Positions 11,016 through 21,664 of a stretch of DNA of 64,000 nucleotides are shown piece by piece. The notes under the pieces were generated by a model. That model saw nothing but the letters and a program-made list of their open reading frames with translations, was not told where the DNA came from and did no database searches. This DNA comes from Vreelandella arcis (GTDB lineage: Bacteria > Pseudomonadota > Gammaproteobacteria > Pseudomonadales > Halomonadaceae). Where the stretch lies: the NCBI RefSeq assembly GCF_900103865.1, contig NZ_FNII01000003.1, positions 124,001-188,000 of the forward strand. Direction: 5' to 3'. The translations under genes were made by a program, and so were the position numbers. Within the stretch, counting starts at the first letter, position 1; the number at the start of each line of letters is the position of its first letter.

Positions 11016-12950
11016 CTAATCCCGCGCAACCAATGCGCGGTCATAACGCACCTGTTTTTCGCCGTCGCTGAGCAACGCAACGCCGTCGCTTGAGCCGTTA
11101 GCAAGGCTTTCAAAAATAGCCCGGTAGGTAAGCACCGCCTGAACGTAATCGCGCGTTTCACGGTAGGGTATGCGCTCCACAAAAAGATCAAACGTCTCAA
11201 TGCTGTTCTCCGCTAGCCAGCGATCCACGCGCCCAGGGCCTGCATTGTAGGCAGCCGCTGCGGCTAACCGATTACCCTGATAGCGCTGTAATTTGTCCCG
11301 TAAATAGGTGCTGCCTAAGCGAATGTTAAGCGCCGGGTCTAACACGCCATAAGGGCCTGGATCATCAAGACCTAGCTGGCGACTCACCTGGGCGGCGGTG
11401 CCCGGCATCAGCTGCATAAGTCCGCGGGCTCCTGCGGGCGACAAGGCATTGGGGTTGTAGGCACTTTCTCGGCGAGTAATGGCCATTAATAGATACGGAT
11501 CAACGCCGGTGGAGCGACCCCAGTGGATAAAGTCATCGTAATAGGCTTGCGGAAAGCGCCATTCCAGGGCGTCCCACATGCCACCCGCGATGGTGGTTTG
11601 CACCAGTCGTGCGTGCCAGCCCTGTGCGGCGGCGAAATCCGCCAGCGCTCGGGCTTCTTGGGTAGACGCCTGCTGCACGGCATATAGCCATTCGCTGTTG
11701 GCTAAACCCGCTTCGCCAATACGCAATAAGGCCTGGGTGCGCTTTACCACGGGCAACTGCGCGATGCGCTGCCGCGATGCCTCATCAAAATAGTAGCGCT
11801 GGTTATTCAACGCCAGGGGCTGGCCTAGGCGTTCTGCAGCGGCAAACCCGAAAAAGTTGCGTTGGGAAGCCGCCTGCTGGAAAAGTGTCTCGGCAACGGT
11901 CTGATTGCCTAATTGTTGATGAGCACGGGCAAGCCAATACTGCCAGCGGGCGTCCTCTTGCTGACGAGTGGGCATCTGGGTAATCCATTGACGCACGTCG
12001 TCCCACTGACGGGCTTGCAGGGCGCGGCGTACCCGCAACTCAAGCACGCGCTCGCTTTCCAGGCGAGGCAAAACACGATCCACCCAGGCCATTGAGTTGG
12101 GCACCTCGCGCACCAGTACGTAGTACGCTAGCTCCTCTTCGATGCGACGCTGGTCACTCGGTAACAGGCTTAGCCGTTCGGCGAGTGTGCGCCAGACCGC
12201 GAGTGCCTGGGGCGTGTCATCATGGATAAGCCGCTGCATCGCGGCTTGATAAAAGGTGGCGGTGGCTGCGCACTCGGGCCCTAGGCAGGTAGGTGAGTTG
12301 AGCAACGCCTGCGGATTACTAGCCACTGTTTGGTAAGTATCAATAGCGGTTTGCCAGGCAGGGCTTAATCGCGCACTAAGGTAGTCGGCCAGCCCGGCGT
12401 TACCCGCTTGCCAGGCCAGCATTAGACGGTCCCAAATCGCGTCGTCGTCGATGATCCCATTAGCCCGTAAGCGCTCAAACAAAGGATCACAGGCGTTGGG
12501 CTGGGATTGCCCCACATGCCAAAGACGTAGGCCTGCTTGCGCCGCTTGTTGGGGGGCTGTGTCAAGGTGGGCCGTGTGATAGTGGCATTGGCGTGCGGTG
12601 CCGCTGGGCTCACCATTACTGACGGCACGCACATCGCTGCGCCGGCCGGCTTCACCGTACTGGTCGATAGCTTGACCCCGCATCCATGTGCTTAGCGGTG
12701 AATCGCTATGGGTGTCGATATAACGATTGACAGTATCCGGCGATACATCGGGTAGTTGGCCTCGTAGGCGGTGGTAGGTTATGTAACCACTCAAAATGTG
12801 ATCGTCAATGGCACGCATATCAATACGTTCCCACTGCTGATTACGCGCTGCATCAAGTGCGTCGCGCATGGCACTATCGCTAATGGCCCATGACATGCTT
12901 GGTAAGCAGGCAAGTAGAGCCGTCGATACGATATGGACGGTACGGGGCAT
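11016..12950 (-). CDS. slt: Soluble lytic murein transglycosylase (Slt70 type)
   Basis: Periplasmic enzyme that cleaves the MurNAc-GlcNAc bond of peptidoglycan to form 1,6-anhydro ends. 644 aa, like E. coli Slt70 (645). A Sec signal peptide covers residues ~1-22 (ending Ser-Trp-Ala). The long alpha-superhelical U/L region follows, and the C-terminal lysozyme-like domain begins near residue 470 with catalytic Glu495 in Arg-Arg-Glu-Ser-Ala-Tyr. Gly-Leu-Met-Gln-Leu-Met-Pro and Ala-Ala-Tyr-Asn-Ala-Gly-Pro-Gly motifs confirm family 1 transglycosylase. It lies four nt from the end of the convergent exporter gene with no terminator between. Confidence 0.95.
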   Translation of the reverse strand: MPRTVHIVSTALLACLPSMSWAISDSAMRDALDAARNQQWERIDMRAIDDHILSGYITYHRLRGQLPDVSPDTVNRYIDTHSDSPLSTWMRGQAIDQYGEAGRRSDVRAVSNGEPSGTARQCHYHTAHLDTAPQQAAQAGLRLWHVGQSQPNACDPLFERLRANGIIDDDAIWDRLMLAWQAGNAGLADYLSARLSPAWQTAIDTYQTVASNPQALLNSPTCLGPECAATATFYQAAMQRLIHDDTPQALAVWRTLAERLSLLPSDQRRIEEELAYYVLVREVPNSMAWVDRVLPRLESERVLELRVRRALQARQWDDVRQWITQMPTRQQEDARWQYWLARAHQQLGNQTVAETLFQQAASQRNFFGFAAAERLGQPLALNNQRYYFDEASRQRIAQLPVVKRTQALLRIGEAGLANSEWLYAVQQASTQEARALADFAAAQGWHARLVQTTIAGGMWDALEWRFPQAYYDDFIHWGRSTGVDPYLLMAITRRESAYNPNALSPAGARGLMQLMPGTAAQVSRQLGLDDPGPYGVLDPALNIRLGSTYLRDKLQRYQGNRLAAAAAYNAGPGRVDRWLAENSIETFDLFVERIPYRETRDYVQAVLTYRAIFESLANGSSDGVALLSDGEKQVRYDRALVARD

Positions 12951-13047
12951 GGCGATTCCTATATACGGCGCTGGGCCGCCTGGGTGGAATGAACTATTTT
13001 AATGCGCAAGGTTCCGACAACTGAACGCCTTAGAGGATTCAATACTG

Positions 13048-13395
13048 ATGGCTCCATTATCCACGTGGTGGTTGCTGCGTCGACTTAAATCCCGTGCTTG
13101 GGTATTCAAACGCATGGTGCGTGCCCTGACGTTGTTTTTACCCATGACCCGAGATGTCATCAAGGGGCGGTTTAGGCCTGTGCCCTGGTCGGCCTTTGGC
13201 TTGATGGCCGTAGCCGTTTTTTACCTGGTGCTCCCGTTTGACCTGATCCCTGATTTCCTTGTCTTGATCGGCGTGGTTGATGACGTCGTGATCGTCGGTT
13301 GGCTGCTTAATCAAATCGACCAGCGGCTCGCTGACTACCGGGCTTGGAAATACCCGGACAACGAGCCCGCTGCTTCTCCGCCTCCCACCGCTTGA
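13048..13395 (+). CDS. DUF1232 (YkvA-like) membrane protein
   Basis: Small protein (115 aa) with the DUF1232 signature: a hydrophobic segment at ~residues 49-63 leading into Leu-Pro-Phe-Asp-Leu-Ile-Pro-Asp-Phe, then Gly-Val-Val-Asp-Asp. The N-terminus is basic (several Arg/Lys in the first 30 residues) and the C-terminus ends in a Pro-rich tail. Function of the family is unknown. It is divergent from slt, and its stop codon lies inside the -35 element of the htpG heat-shock promoter, so its 3' end and htpG control share bases. Alternative upstream starts are not seen. Confidence 0.85.
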   Translation: MAPLSTWWLLRRLKSRAWVFKRMVRALTLFLPMTRDVIKGRFRPVPWSAFGLMAVAVFYLVLPFDLIPDFLVLIGVVDDVVIVGWLLNQIDQRLADYRAWKYPDNEPAASPPPTA

Positions 13396-13418
13396 AAAAT
13401 TCTCTCTCAGCCCCATAT
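13391..13418 (+). promoter_or_regulatory. Sigma-32 (RpoH) heat-shock promoter of htpG
   Basis: CTTGAAA at 13391-13397, a 13-bp spacer, and CCCCATAT at 13411-13418: a full match to the E. coli sigma-32 consensus (CTTGAAA / CCCCATNT). It lies about 80 nt before the htpG ATG. The TGA stop of the DUF1232 gene (13393-13395) is contained in the -35 element. Confidence 0.9.
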
Positions 13419-13496
13419 CTCGTCCACAACTGATTTTCATGCCTTTGCCAGCATGGCAAGGCGCTTTACGCAACGAGATCAATGAGGGCTGAGTAG

Positions 13497-15401
13497 ATGT
13501 CCAATACAACCCACGAAGAAACCCTTGGCTTTCAAACGGAAGTTAAGCAGCTGCTTAATCTGATGATTAATTCGCTGTACTCTAATCGCGAAATTTTCCT
13601 GCGCGAGTTGATATCCAACGCCGCCGATGCTTGCGACAAGCTGCGCTATGCGGCCTTGGACAACGATGGCCTTTATGAAGGTGACAGCGAGCTGCGCGTT
13701 GAGATTGAGCACGATGCAGACGCCGGTACGGTAACGCTGCGCGACAACGGTATTGGTATGAACCGTGACGATGTGATTGCTAATTTGGGCACCATCGCGC
13801 GAAGCGGCACGGCAGAATTTCTACAGCAGCTTTCCGGCGAGCAGCAAAAAGACGCCAAATTGATTGGCCAGTTCGGCGTGGGTTTTTATTCTAGCTTTAT
13901 CGTCGCCGATGAAGTGACTGTGCGCACCCGCAAAGCCGGTGACGACGTTGCCGCTGGCGTCGAATGGCGTTCGAAGGGCGAGGGTGAATTTACTATTGCC
14001 GATATCGAAAGCCCGCAACACGGCACCGAAATTGTGCTGAAGCTCAAAGACGACGCGCAAGAATTTGCCGATGATTTCCGCCTGCAGAACTTGGTGCGCA
14101 AGTACTCGGATCATATCGAAGTGCCCGTGCGTATGCTCAAGACCGAAACCGCCAAAGACGATGACGGTAATCCGATCGAAGGCAGTGAAGTCACCACCTG
14201 GGAAACCGTCAACGAAGCAACGGCGCTGTGGGTTCGCCCCAAGAGCGATATTTCCGACGACGAGTACAAAGCGTTTTACAAGCACGTTGCCCACGATTTC
14301 AGCGACCCGCTGACCTGGAGTCACAACAAGGTTGAGGGCAAGCTGGAGTACACCAGCCTGCTATATGTGCCCGGCCGTGCGCCGTTCGATATGTTCGAAC
14401 GCGACGGTGCCCGTGGCGTGAAGCTCTATGTTCAGCGTGTCTTTATCATGGACGATGCCGAGCAGTTCCTGCCGCTTTATCTGCGCTTTATCAAAGGCGT
14501 GCTGGACACGCGTGACCTGTCGCTCAACGTATCTCGGGAGCTGCTACAGCAGGATCCTAAGGTCGACAAGATCAAAAGCGCCTTGACCAAGCGCGGGCTG
14601 GATATGCTCAAGAAGCTCGCCAAAGACACCGAGCAGTACCAAACCTTTTGGAACACTTTCGGTAGCGTACTGAAAGAAGGCCCCGGTGAAGATGCTGCCA
14701 ATCGCGAGAAAATCGCCGGTCTACTGCGCTTTGCTTCCACGCATACCGATACCGCTGCCCAAGAGCAGGGTCTGGCAGACTATGTTGAGCGCATGAAAGA
14801 GGGCCAGCAGAAAATTTATTACGTGGTGGCCGACAGCTTTAATGCAGCCAAGCATAGCCCGCACCTGGAAATCTTCCGCAAAAAAGGCATCGAGGTGCTG
14901 CTGCTTTCAGACCGTATTGATGAGTGGCTGATGAGTCATCTCACCGAGTTTGAAGGCAAATCCTTTGCGGATGTGGCCAAAGGTGAGCTTGACTTAGGCG
15001 ATGTGGAAGACGAAGCCGAGAAAAAAGAGCAGGAAGAAACCGCTAAAGCCAAGGAATCGCTGGTTAAGCGGGTTAAGGAAGCTTTGGGCGACGGCGTTCA
15101 GGATGTCAAAGTAACGCATCGTCTTACCGATTCGCCTGCTTGTGTGGTGCTACCGGAACACGAAATGGGGTATCAAATGCGCCGCATCATGGAAGCGGCA
15201 GGCCAGCCGTTACCTGAGGTGAAGCCGATTTTGGAACTCAATCCTAGCCATTCTCTGGTCGCGCGGCTGGAAAGCGCCGATGACGGACTGTTTGGCGACT
15301 TGGCGCACATCTTGTTAGATCAAGCCATCATTGCCGAAGGCGGTCATCTGGATGACCCAGCGGCTTACGTGAAGCGTCTCAACGGCGTTTTGGCGGCGTA
15401 A
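13497..15401 (+). CDS. htpG: HtpG, Hsp90-family chaperone
   Basis: Dimeric cytosolic ATP-dependent chaperone (634 aa; E. coli 624). The GHKL ATPase domain is N-terminal: Glu-Leu-Ile-Ser-Asn-Ala-Ala-Asp-Ala near residues 37-45, Asp-Asn-Gly-Ile-Gly-Met near residue 83, and Gly-Gln-Phe-Gly-Val-Gly-Phe near residue 123. Middle and C-terminal dimerisation domains are complete. The start Met-Ser-Asn-Thr leads directly to the family-typical Glu-Thr-Leu-Gly-Phe-Gln. A perfect sigma-32 promoter upstream and a terminator downstream make it a single-gene heat-shock unit. Confidence 0.98.
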   Translation: MSNTTHEETLGFQTEVKQLLNLMINSLYSNREIFLRELISNAADACDKLRYAALDNDGLYEGDSELRVEIEHDADAGTVTLRDNGIGMNRDDVIANLGTIARSGTAEFLQQLSGEQQKDAKLIGQFGVGFYSSFIVADEVTVRTRKAGDDVAAGVEWRSKGEGEFTIADIESPQHGTEIVLKLKDDAQEFADDFRLQNLVRKYSDHIEVPVRMLKTETAKDDDGNPIEGSEVTTWETVNEATALWVRPKSDISDDEYKAFYKHVAHDFSDPLTWSHNKVEGKLEYTSLLYVPGRAPFDMFERDGARGVKLYVQRVFIMDDAEQFLPLYLRFIKGVLDTRDLSLNVSRELLQQDPKVDKIKSALTKRGLDMLKKLAKDTEQYQTFWNTFGSVLKEGPGEDAANREKIAGLLRFASTHTDTAAQEQGLADYVERMKEGQQKIYYVVADSFNAAKHSPHLEIFRKKGIEVLLLSDRIDEWLMSHLTEFEGKSFADVAKGELDLGDVEDEAEKKEQEETAKAKESLVKRVKEALGDGVQDVKVTHRLTDSPACVVLPEHEMGYQMRRIMEAAGQPLPEVKPILELNPSHSLVARLESADDGLFGDLAHILLDQAIIAEGGHLDDPAAYVKRLNGVLAA

Positions 15402-15420
15402 CGCCCACTTGCTAGCGTAT

Positions 15421-15459
15421 AACGGCCCCTTGGTTCGCCAAGCGGGCCGTTTGTTTTTG
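15421..15459 (+). terminator. Terminator of htpG
   Basis: Arms aacggccc and gggccgtt around a ~16-nt loop that can pair further (ttgg/ccaa), followed by ttgttttt. It starts 20 nt past the htpG stop. Confidence 0.8.
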
Positions 15460-15473
15460 ACGTACGCTTAACG

Positions 15474-15487
15474 TTTCGTTAACGAAA
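15474..15487. promoter_or_regulatory. Perfect 14-bp palindrome before gpsA (possible operator)
   Basis: TTTCGTTAACGAAA is its own reverse complement. It ends 14 nt before the gpsA ATG and begins 15 nt after the htpG terminator. A protein-binding site is possible; the binding factor is unknown and chance occurrence cannot be excluded. Confidence 0.4.
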
Positions 15488-15501
15488 TTCCAGGATCCCC
15501 A

Positions 15502-16569
15502 ATGGCTGAGCAGCAGATTCATGTCGCCGTGCTGGGCGGTGGCAGTTTTGGCACCGCGCTGGCGAGTATTGCCGCCGATAACGGCGCCGAGGTGCGTCAA
15601 TGGATGCGCGATGAGACGCTAGTGGCACAGATTAATCGGGAGCACCGCAACGGGCGTTATCTACCGCACTATGCGATGAACCCCGCCGTGCAGGCATCGA
15701 CCGACTTTGAAACCGTGTTGCGTGACGCTGAACTGGTGCTGATTGCGATCCCCTCCAAAGCGTTCCGTCGCGTTGTCCAGGCGGCCAAACCATGGCTCAA
15801 ACCCGAGCAAATCCTGGTCAGTACGACCAAAGGCATTGAGCAGGAAGGCTTTTTGTTGATGAGCCAAGTGCTTGAGCAGGAAACCGGGTTTGCCCATATT
15901 GGGGTGATTGCCGGCCCCAACCTGGCCTCGGAGATTGCTGATAAGCAGCTGACCGCCACGGTGATCGCCAGCGCCGACGCTCTGACCCGTACACGGGTTC
16001 AGCAAGCGCTTGGCTGTCGCTATTTCCGCGTTTATGCCAGCAATGACCGCCACGGCGTCGAGCTTGGCGGGGCACTGAAAAATATCTACGCCATTGCCGC
16101 GGGCATGGCGGCTGCGCTGGGCATGGGCGAAAATACGCGCAGTATGTTAATGACCCGGGCGTTGGCGGAAATGAGCCGCTTTGCCGTCGCCCAGGGGGCA
16201 AACCCCATGACGTTTTTGGGGCTTGCCGGCGTTGGCGATCTCATCGTCACCTGCTCGTCTGACTTGTCGCGCAACTATCGCGTCGGTTATGCCCTTGGCG
16301 AAGGCCGTTCATTGGATGAGGCGGTCGATGCGCTGGGTCAGGTAGCAGAAGGCGTCAATACCGTTAAGCTTGTATGCACCAAAGCGGCCGAGATCGGCGT
16401 GTATATGCCGTTGGCTGAAGGGCTCTACCGCGTACTGTTCGATGGCGTGCCGCCCCAGGACATGGCGAAGACGTTGATGATGGGCGAGCAAAGCAGCGAC
16501 GTTGAGTTCATCCTGCCGCGTGAAGATGTTCAGCAAGCCCATCGCGAAACAGGAGGGTGGCATGACTGA
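15502..16569 (+). CDS. gpsA: Glycerol-3-phosphate dehydrogenase [NAD(P)+]
   Basis: Reduces dihydroxyacetone phosphate to sn-glycerol 3-phosphate, the backbone for phospholipids, in the cytosol. 355 aa (E. coli 339). The Rossmann loop Gly-Gly-Gly-Ser-Phe-Gly-Thr-Ala is at residues ~12-19. Conserved Gly-Pro-Asn near residue 138 and the catalytic-Lys helix in Leu-Gly-Gly-Ala-Leu-Lys-Asn-Ile near residue 194 are present. The extra length is at the C-terminus, which overlaps the sixA start by eight bases. gpsA-sixA are a two-gene unit. Confidence 0.97.
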   Translation: MAEQQIHVAVLGGGSFGTALASIAADNGAEVRQWMRDETLVAQINREHRNGRYLPHYAMNPAVQASTDFETVLRDAELVLIAIPSKAFRRVVQAAKPWLKPEQILVSTTKGIEQEGFLLMSQVLEQETGFAHIGVIAGPNLASEIADKQLTATVIASADALTRTRVQQALGCRYFRVYASNDRHGVELGGALKNIYAIAAGMAAALGMGENTRSMLMTRALAEMSRFAVAQGANPMTFLGLAGVGDLIVTCSSDLSRNYRVGYALGEGRSLDEAVDALGQVAEGVNTVKLVCTKAAEIGVYMPLAEGLYRVLFDGVPPQDMAKTLMMGEQSSDVEFILPREDVQQAHRETGGWHD

Positions 16570-17056
16570 TTCAGCAGCGCAGCGACTCTGGCTAATGCGC
16601 CACGGCGAGGCGGGCCCGGGACAGCCTGATGAGCAGCGCTCCTTAACCGCACAAGGCGAACGTGAAGCTGCCCAAATGGCGACTTGGTTAGCCGAGCACT
16701 ACGTCGCGCAGAGTTGGGCGCCGCCGAGGCTTCTGGCAAGTCCCTTTCGACGCGCCCAGCAAACGGCCGCACACTTGAGCAAAGCCCTGGCGGTGCCGGT
16801 GGAGACCCTGCCGCTGATTACCCCGGACGATGCACCCGACGCGGTCATCGAATGGCTAATAGAGCAAACCGACGAGCGGCTGATCTTGGTGAGCCATATG
16901 CCGCTGGTGGGTGTGTTGGCCGAGACGCTGGTGGAGGGTCGTTCAAGCCGTGGTGTGGGCTTTCCCACCGCGGGCCTTGCCGAGCTAACAGCGCCGGTGT
17001 GGGCGTCTGGCTGTGCCCAGCTCAAACGCTTTGTGCACCCCAGTCAGCTGGGGTGA
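16562..17056 (+). CDS. sixA: SixA-type phosphohistidine phosphatase
   Basis: Small histidine-phosphatase-superfamily enzyme (164 aa; E. coli SixA 161) that removes phosphate from phosphohistidine. The catalytic Arg13-His14-Gly15 motif is at the N-terminus, a Ser-Pro-Phe-Arg-Arg-Ala motif follows near residue 60, and Val-Ser-His-Met-Pro-Leu-Val-Gly near residue 110 holds the second His. In E. coli the known targets are the HPt domain of ArcB and the phosphotransfer protein NPr; a gene for NPr (ptsO) is in this window. The ATG at 16562 overlaps gpsA; a longer frame from 16502 lies inside gpsA and is rejected. Confidence 0.88.
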   Translation: MTDSAAQRLWLMRHGEAGPGQPDEQRSLTAQGEREAAQMATWLAEHYVAQSWAPPRLLASPFRRAQQTAAHLSKALAVPVETLPLITPDDAPDAVIEWLIEQTDERLILVSHMPLVGVLAETLVEGRSSRGVGFPTAGLAELTAPVWASGCAQLKRFVHPSQLG

Positions 17057-17059
17057 CAC

Positions 17060-17085
17060 AAAAAAACGGCCGCAAAAGCGGCCGT
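17060..17085 (-). terminator. Terminator of gatCAB
   Basis: Perfect hairpin with arms acggccgc and gcggccgt and loop aaaa; on the minus strand it is followed by seven or more T. It lies just past the gatB stop. Confidence 0.85.
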
Positions 17086-17107
17086 CATGGGGCAGGCGAG
17101 CGTTGGT

Positions 17108-18562
17108 TCAGAGCAGCGCATCCAGCTTGTCTTTCAACAGGCCGTTGACCTGCTGCGGATTGGCGGTTCCCCGTGAGGCCTTCATGACCTGGCCGACGAA
17201 GTAACCAATCATCTTGCCGCGCTTTTCGGGCTCAGCATCGCGGTACTGTGCGACCTGCGCGGGGCTGTCGGCGATCACCTGATCGATCATGGCTTCGATG
17301 GCACCGCTGTCGGTGACTTGTTTGAGTCCCTTGGACTCAATGACGGCGTCGGCACTATCGCCTTCGCCGTGCCATATCGCCTGGAAGACCTGTTTGGCGG
17401 CTTTGCCGTTAATCGTGTCGTCAAGCACGCGGACAACCAGTTCGCCAAGTTGTTTGGCTGAGACGGGGCTGTCGGAGATGCTTAAGTTTTCGCGGTTGAG
17501 GGCGCCGGACAGCTCGCCTTGAACCCAGTTGGCTGCCTGCTTGGCGTCACCGCACACGCGATGTGCTTCCTCAAAAAACTCAGCCATATCGCGGCTGGCG
17601 GAAAGCACCGACGCGTCATAAGCCGATAGGCCAAGCTCATGCTGAAAGCGTTCGCGCTTATCGGCAGGCAATTCGGGCAGTTGGCCGCGCAGGTGATCCA
17701 GATAGGCTTGATCGAGCACGACCGGCAGCAAGTCGGGGCAAGGGAAGTATCGGTAGTCGTTGGCTTCTTCCTTGGTACGCATGCTGCGCGTTTCATCGCG
17801 TTCAGGGTCGAACAGGCGTGTTTCTTGAACCACCGTGCCGCCGTCTTCGATTAACTCGATCTGGCGCTCGACTTCAAACGCGATGGCGCGCTCCACAAAG
17901 CGGAAAGAGTTAACGTTTTTGATTTCGGCCCGGGTGCCAAACGTCTCTTGGCCTTTGGGGCGCACCGAAACGTTGACGTCGCAGCGCATGGAGCCTTCGG
18001 CCATGTTGCCGTCGGAAATACCCAAGTAGGTCACAATCGAATGAATGGCTTTCAGGTAGGCAGCCGCTTCTTTGGCGCTGCGCATATCCGGTTCGGAGAC
18101 GATTTCCAGCAGTGGGGTGCCCGCACGGTTTAAATCAATGCCCGTCATACCGTGGAAGTCTTCGTGCAGCGATTTCCCCGCGTCTTCCTCCAGATGGGCA
18201 TGGTGAATGCGGATCCGCTTGGTAGTGTCGTCGTCTAAGGTGATTTCCACCTCGCCAGGGCCGACGATCGGATGGTACATCTGGCTGGTCTGGTAGCCCT
18301 TGGGCAAGTCGGGATAGAAATAGTTTTTACGGTCAAACACCGACACTTCGGCGATGTCGGCATGCACCGCCAGGCCAAACTGAACCGCCATGGCCACGGC
18401 TTGTTCGTTGAGCACCGGCAGCACACCGGGTAAGCCAAGATCGACCGCGCACGCTTGGCTGTTCGGCTCAGCCCCGAAGGCCGTCGAGGCGCCGGAAAAA
18501 ATCTTCGAGTGAGTGGCGAGCTGAACGTGGACTTCAAGCCCAATCACGGTTTCCCATTGCAT
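17108..18562 (-). CDS. gatB: Asp/Glu-tRNA amidotransferase subunit B
   Basis: tRNA-binding and kinase subunit of GatCAB, which converts mischarged Asp-tRNA(Asn) and/or Glu-tRNA(Gln) to the correct aminoacyl-tRNA. 484 aa. It begins [15 protein letters not shown], the family start, so the upstream in-frame start inside gatA is rejected. The cradle domain is followed by a helical and a YqeY-like tail (Lys-Ala-Ser-Arg-Gly-x-Ala-Asn-Pro near the end). The ATG overlaps the gatA TAA by one base (TAATG). Last gene of the operon. Confidence 0.97.
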   Translation of the reverse strand: MQWETVIGLEVHVQLATHSKIFSGASTAFGAEPNSQACAVDLGLPGVLPVLNEQAVAMAVQFGLAVHADIAEVSVFDRKNYFYPDLPKGYQTSQMYHPIVGPGEVEITLDDDTTKRIRIHHAHLEEDAGKSLHEDFHGMTGIDLNRAGTPLLEIVSEPDMRSAKEAAAYLKAIHSIVTYLGISDGNMAEGSMRCDVNVSVRPKGQETFGTRAEIKNVNSFRFVERAIAFEVERQIELIEDGGTVVQETRLFDPERDETRSMRTKEEANDYRYFPCPDLLPVVLDQAYLDHLRGQLPELPADKRERFQHELGLSAYDASVLSASRDMAEFFEEAHRVCGDAKQAANWVQGELSGALNRENLSISDSPVSAKQLGELVVRVLDDTINGKAAKQVFQAIWHGEGDSADAVIESKGLKQVTDSGAIEAMIDQVIADSPAQVAQYRDAEPEKRGKMIGYFVGQVMKASRGTANPQQVNGLLKDKLDALL

Positions 18563-20022
18563 TAGGCGCTCTCCTCGGCAAAAGCAGGACGTTGTAAGTG
18601 CCAATCGGTTATTTGCTGGAACTGGTGGGCCACATTTAACAGCTGCGCTTCGGCAAAGTGGGTGCCCAGAATTTGTAGGCCTACCGGACGGCCGTGGACA
18701 AAGCCTGCCGGTACGCTGATCCCGGGGATGCCCGCCAGGTTCACGGCGATCGTGTAGATATCCTGCAGATACATGGATACCGGGTCTTTATTGGCGCCTA
18801 GATCGAATGCCGGGGTGGGCGAGGCCGGGCCCATCAACACGTCAACGTCTTCAAAAGCGTCCAAAAAGTCCTGACGAATCAGGCGGCGAACTTTCTGTGC
18901 TTTCGTGTAGTAGGCGTCGAAGAAGCCTTCTGACAGTGTGTGAGTACCGATCAAGATGCGGCGCTGCACTTCTTCACCGAAACCTTCGGCTCGCGAGCGC
19001 TTATAGAGATCGATTAGGTCGCTCGGGTTGTCGCAGCGGTGGCCAAACCGGACCCCGTCGAAACGCGATAGATTGGACGACGCCTCGGCAGGGGCAATGA
19101 CGTAGTAGGCGGGGATAGCGTAATGGGTGTGCGGAAGGCTTACCTCGCGCACCGTGGCACCCAATGACTCGTAGACACTGACCGCTTCGCGCACGGCTTT
19201 TTCGACGTCCGGATCCAGTCCTTCGCCGAAGTATTCTTGTGGCAAGCCAATTTTAAGCCCGGAGAGCGGTGCTGACAGCGTGTCGGTGTAGTCGGGTACG
19301 CCTCGCGCCATACTGGTAGAGTCGCGTGCGTCGTGGCCGGCCATGGCGTTGAGTAAGTGCGCGCAATCTTCGGCACTGCGCGCCATGGGGCCTGCTTGGT
19401 CAAGACTCGAGGCGTAAGCGATGATGCCGTAGCGCGACACGCGGCCATACGTTGGCTTTAGGCCGGTGATGCCGCAAAACGCCGCTGGCTGGCGAATCGA
19501 GCCCCCGGTGTCGGTGCCTAGCGCCGCCGGTGTTAGCCCCGCTGCGATGGCAGCAGCACTCCCCCCCGAGCTGCCGCCGGGTACCGCCGTCAGATCCCAG
19601 GGGTTTTTCACCGGCCCGTAGTAACTGCTTTCATTGGATGAGCCCATGGCGAACTCGTCCATATTGGTCTTGCCCAAGGTGACGGTGCCTGCCGCTTTAA
19701 GTTTTTCCACCACGGTGGCGTCAAAGGGGGCAATAAAGTTGTCCAGCATCTTAGAGCCGCAGCTGGTTTTAATATTTTGAGTACAAAAAATGTCTTTCAA
19801 CGCCAGCGGTAGCCCGGTCAAAAATCCGGCGTTGCCTTTGGCACGAGCTTGGTCGGCGGCGTCGGCTTGTTCAAGCGCATGGTCGGCGGTCACGCTAATA
19901 AAACTATTCAGCATCGCGTCGGACTGCTGGATGCGTTGCAGGTAGTGTTCGGTTAGCTCGCGGCTAGACAGCTCACCGCTGTCCAGCGCGTTGGCGAGTT
20001 GCGTCAGTGTCTTGTCGTGCAT
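18562..20022 (-). CDS. gatA: Asp/Glu-tRNA amidotransferase subunit A
   Basis: Amidase subunit that releases ammonia from glutamine for GatB. 486 aa. The Ser-cis-Ser-Lys triad elements are visible: Lys in Leu-Ala-Leu-Lys-Asp-Ile (~residue 76) and the two serines in the Gly-Gly-Ser-Ser-Gly-Gly-Ser loop (~residues 150-156), within the amidase signature. The ATG at 20022 is preceded by GGAG; a start 54 nt further upstream would add a hydrophobic stretch not seen in the family. Located 63 nt after gatC. Confidence 0.97.
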   Translation of the reverse strand: MHDKTLTQLANALDSGELSSRELTEHYLQRIQQSDAMLNSFISVTADHALEQADAADQARAKGNAGFLTGLPLALKDIFCTQNIKTSCGSKMLDNFIAPFDATVVEKLKAAGTVTLGKTNMDEFAMGSSNESSYYGPVKNPWDLTAVPGGSSGGSAAAIAAGLTPAALGTDTGGSIRQPAAFCGITGLKPTYGRVSRYGIIAYASSLDQAGPMARSAEDCAHLLNAMAGHDARDSTSMARGVPDYTDTLSAPLSGLKIGLPQEYFGEGLDPDVEKAVREAVSVYESLGATVREVSLPHTHYAIPAYYVIAPAEASSNLSRFDGVRFGHRCDNPSDLIDLYKRSRAEGFGEEVQRRILIGTHTLSEGFFDAYYTKAQKVRRLIRQDFLDAFEDVDVLMGPASPTPAFDLGANKDPVSMYLQDIYTIAVNLAGIPGISVPAGFVHGRPVGLQILGTHFAEAQLLNVAHQFQQITDWHLQRPAFAEESA

Positions 20023-20085
20023 GACCTGAAGGCTCCATTCGAAGCGAAAGGTAAGGGTAAAAGCGGCTACTGCCATGCGGAGGGG

Positions 20086-20373
20086 TTACTCAACCACACG
20101 GGGCACAAGATAAAGGCCGTTTTCTACCGCTGGTGCGCAGCGCTGGAAGTTATCGCGCTGATTGGATTCTGTGACTTCATCGGCACGCAGACGCTGGGTG
20201 GCATCGAGCGGGTGGGCAAGCGGCGAGACACCATCAGTATTGACGCTTTGCAGTTGGTCGACCATGTCCAAAATTCGGCTCAGGTCTTCTACGAAGTCGC
20301 TGGCTTGCTCATCGCTAACGGCGAGTCGGGCTAAGTGGGCGGCCCGGCGCACATGGGAGTCTTCAAGCGCCAT
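20086..20373 (-). CDS. gatC: Asp/Glu-tRNA amidotransferase subunit C
   Basis: Small subunit (95 aa) that wraps around the GatA-GatB interface and stabilises GatA. The family motifs Val-x-Arg-x-Ala-x-Leu-Ala-Arg-Leu-Ala and Leu-x-x-Ile-Leu-x-Met-Val-Asp-x-Leu are both visible. ATG at 20373 has GAGGAA upstream at a good distance. It is first in gatCAB and divergent from mreB across 229 bp that should hold both promoters; I could not pick a convincing -35/-10 pair for either. Confidence 0.94.
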   Translation of the reverse strand: MALEDSHVRRAAHLARLAVSDEQASDFVEDLSRILDMVDQLQSVNTDGVSPLAHPLDATQRLRADEVTESNQRDNFQRCAPAVENGLYLVPRVVE

Positions 20374-20590
20374 GATCGGAAATTCCTCGCGAAGGTGATG
20401 GAACATAGACCGCATTACGCGGTATACAATCAGTCATCAAAATAACGTCTTGTGTGGCAGACGTGGAAAATAGCCGCAAAAGGTACCACATCTTGGCACG
20501 AACGGGCAGTGTTTAGCGTGACTCGTGCTTGCTGCCAGGGGGTTGCGGTGATACCGTTTGCATCCGCACAGGGTTCCCAGTCTGCACTAG

Positions 20591-21640
<1,050 letters not shown>

Positions 21641-21664
21641 TCGCAGCGGTTAATTGCGGGGGAT

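Noticed and set aside
13821..14324. 167-codon frame antisense to htpG
   Set aside because: Shadow of a highly conserved gene; no support as a protein.
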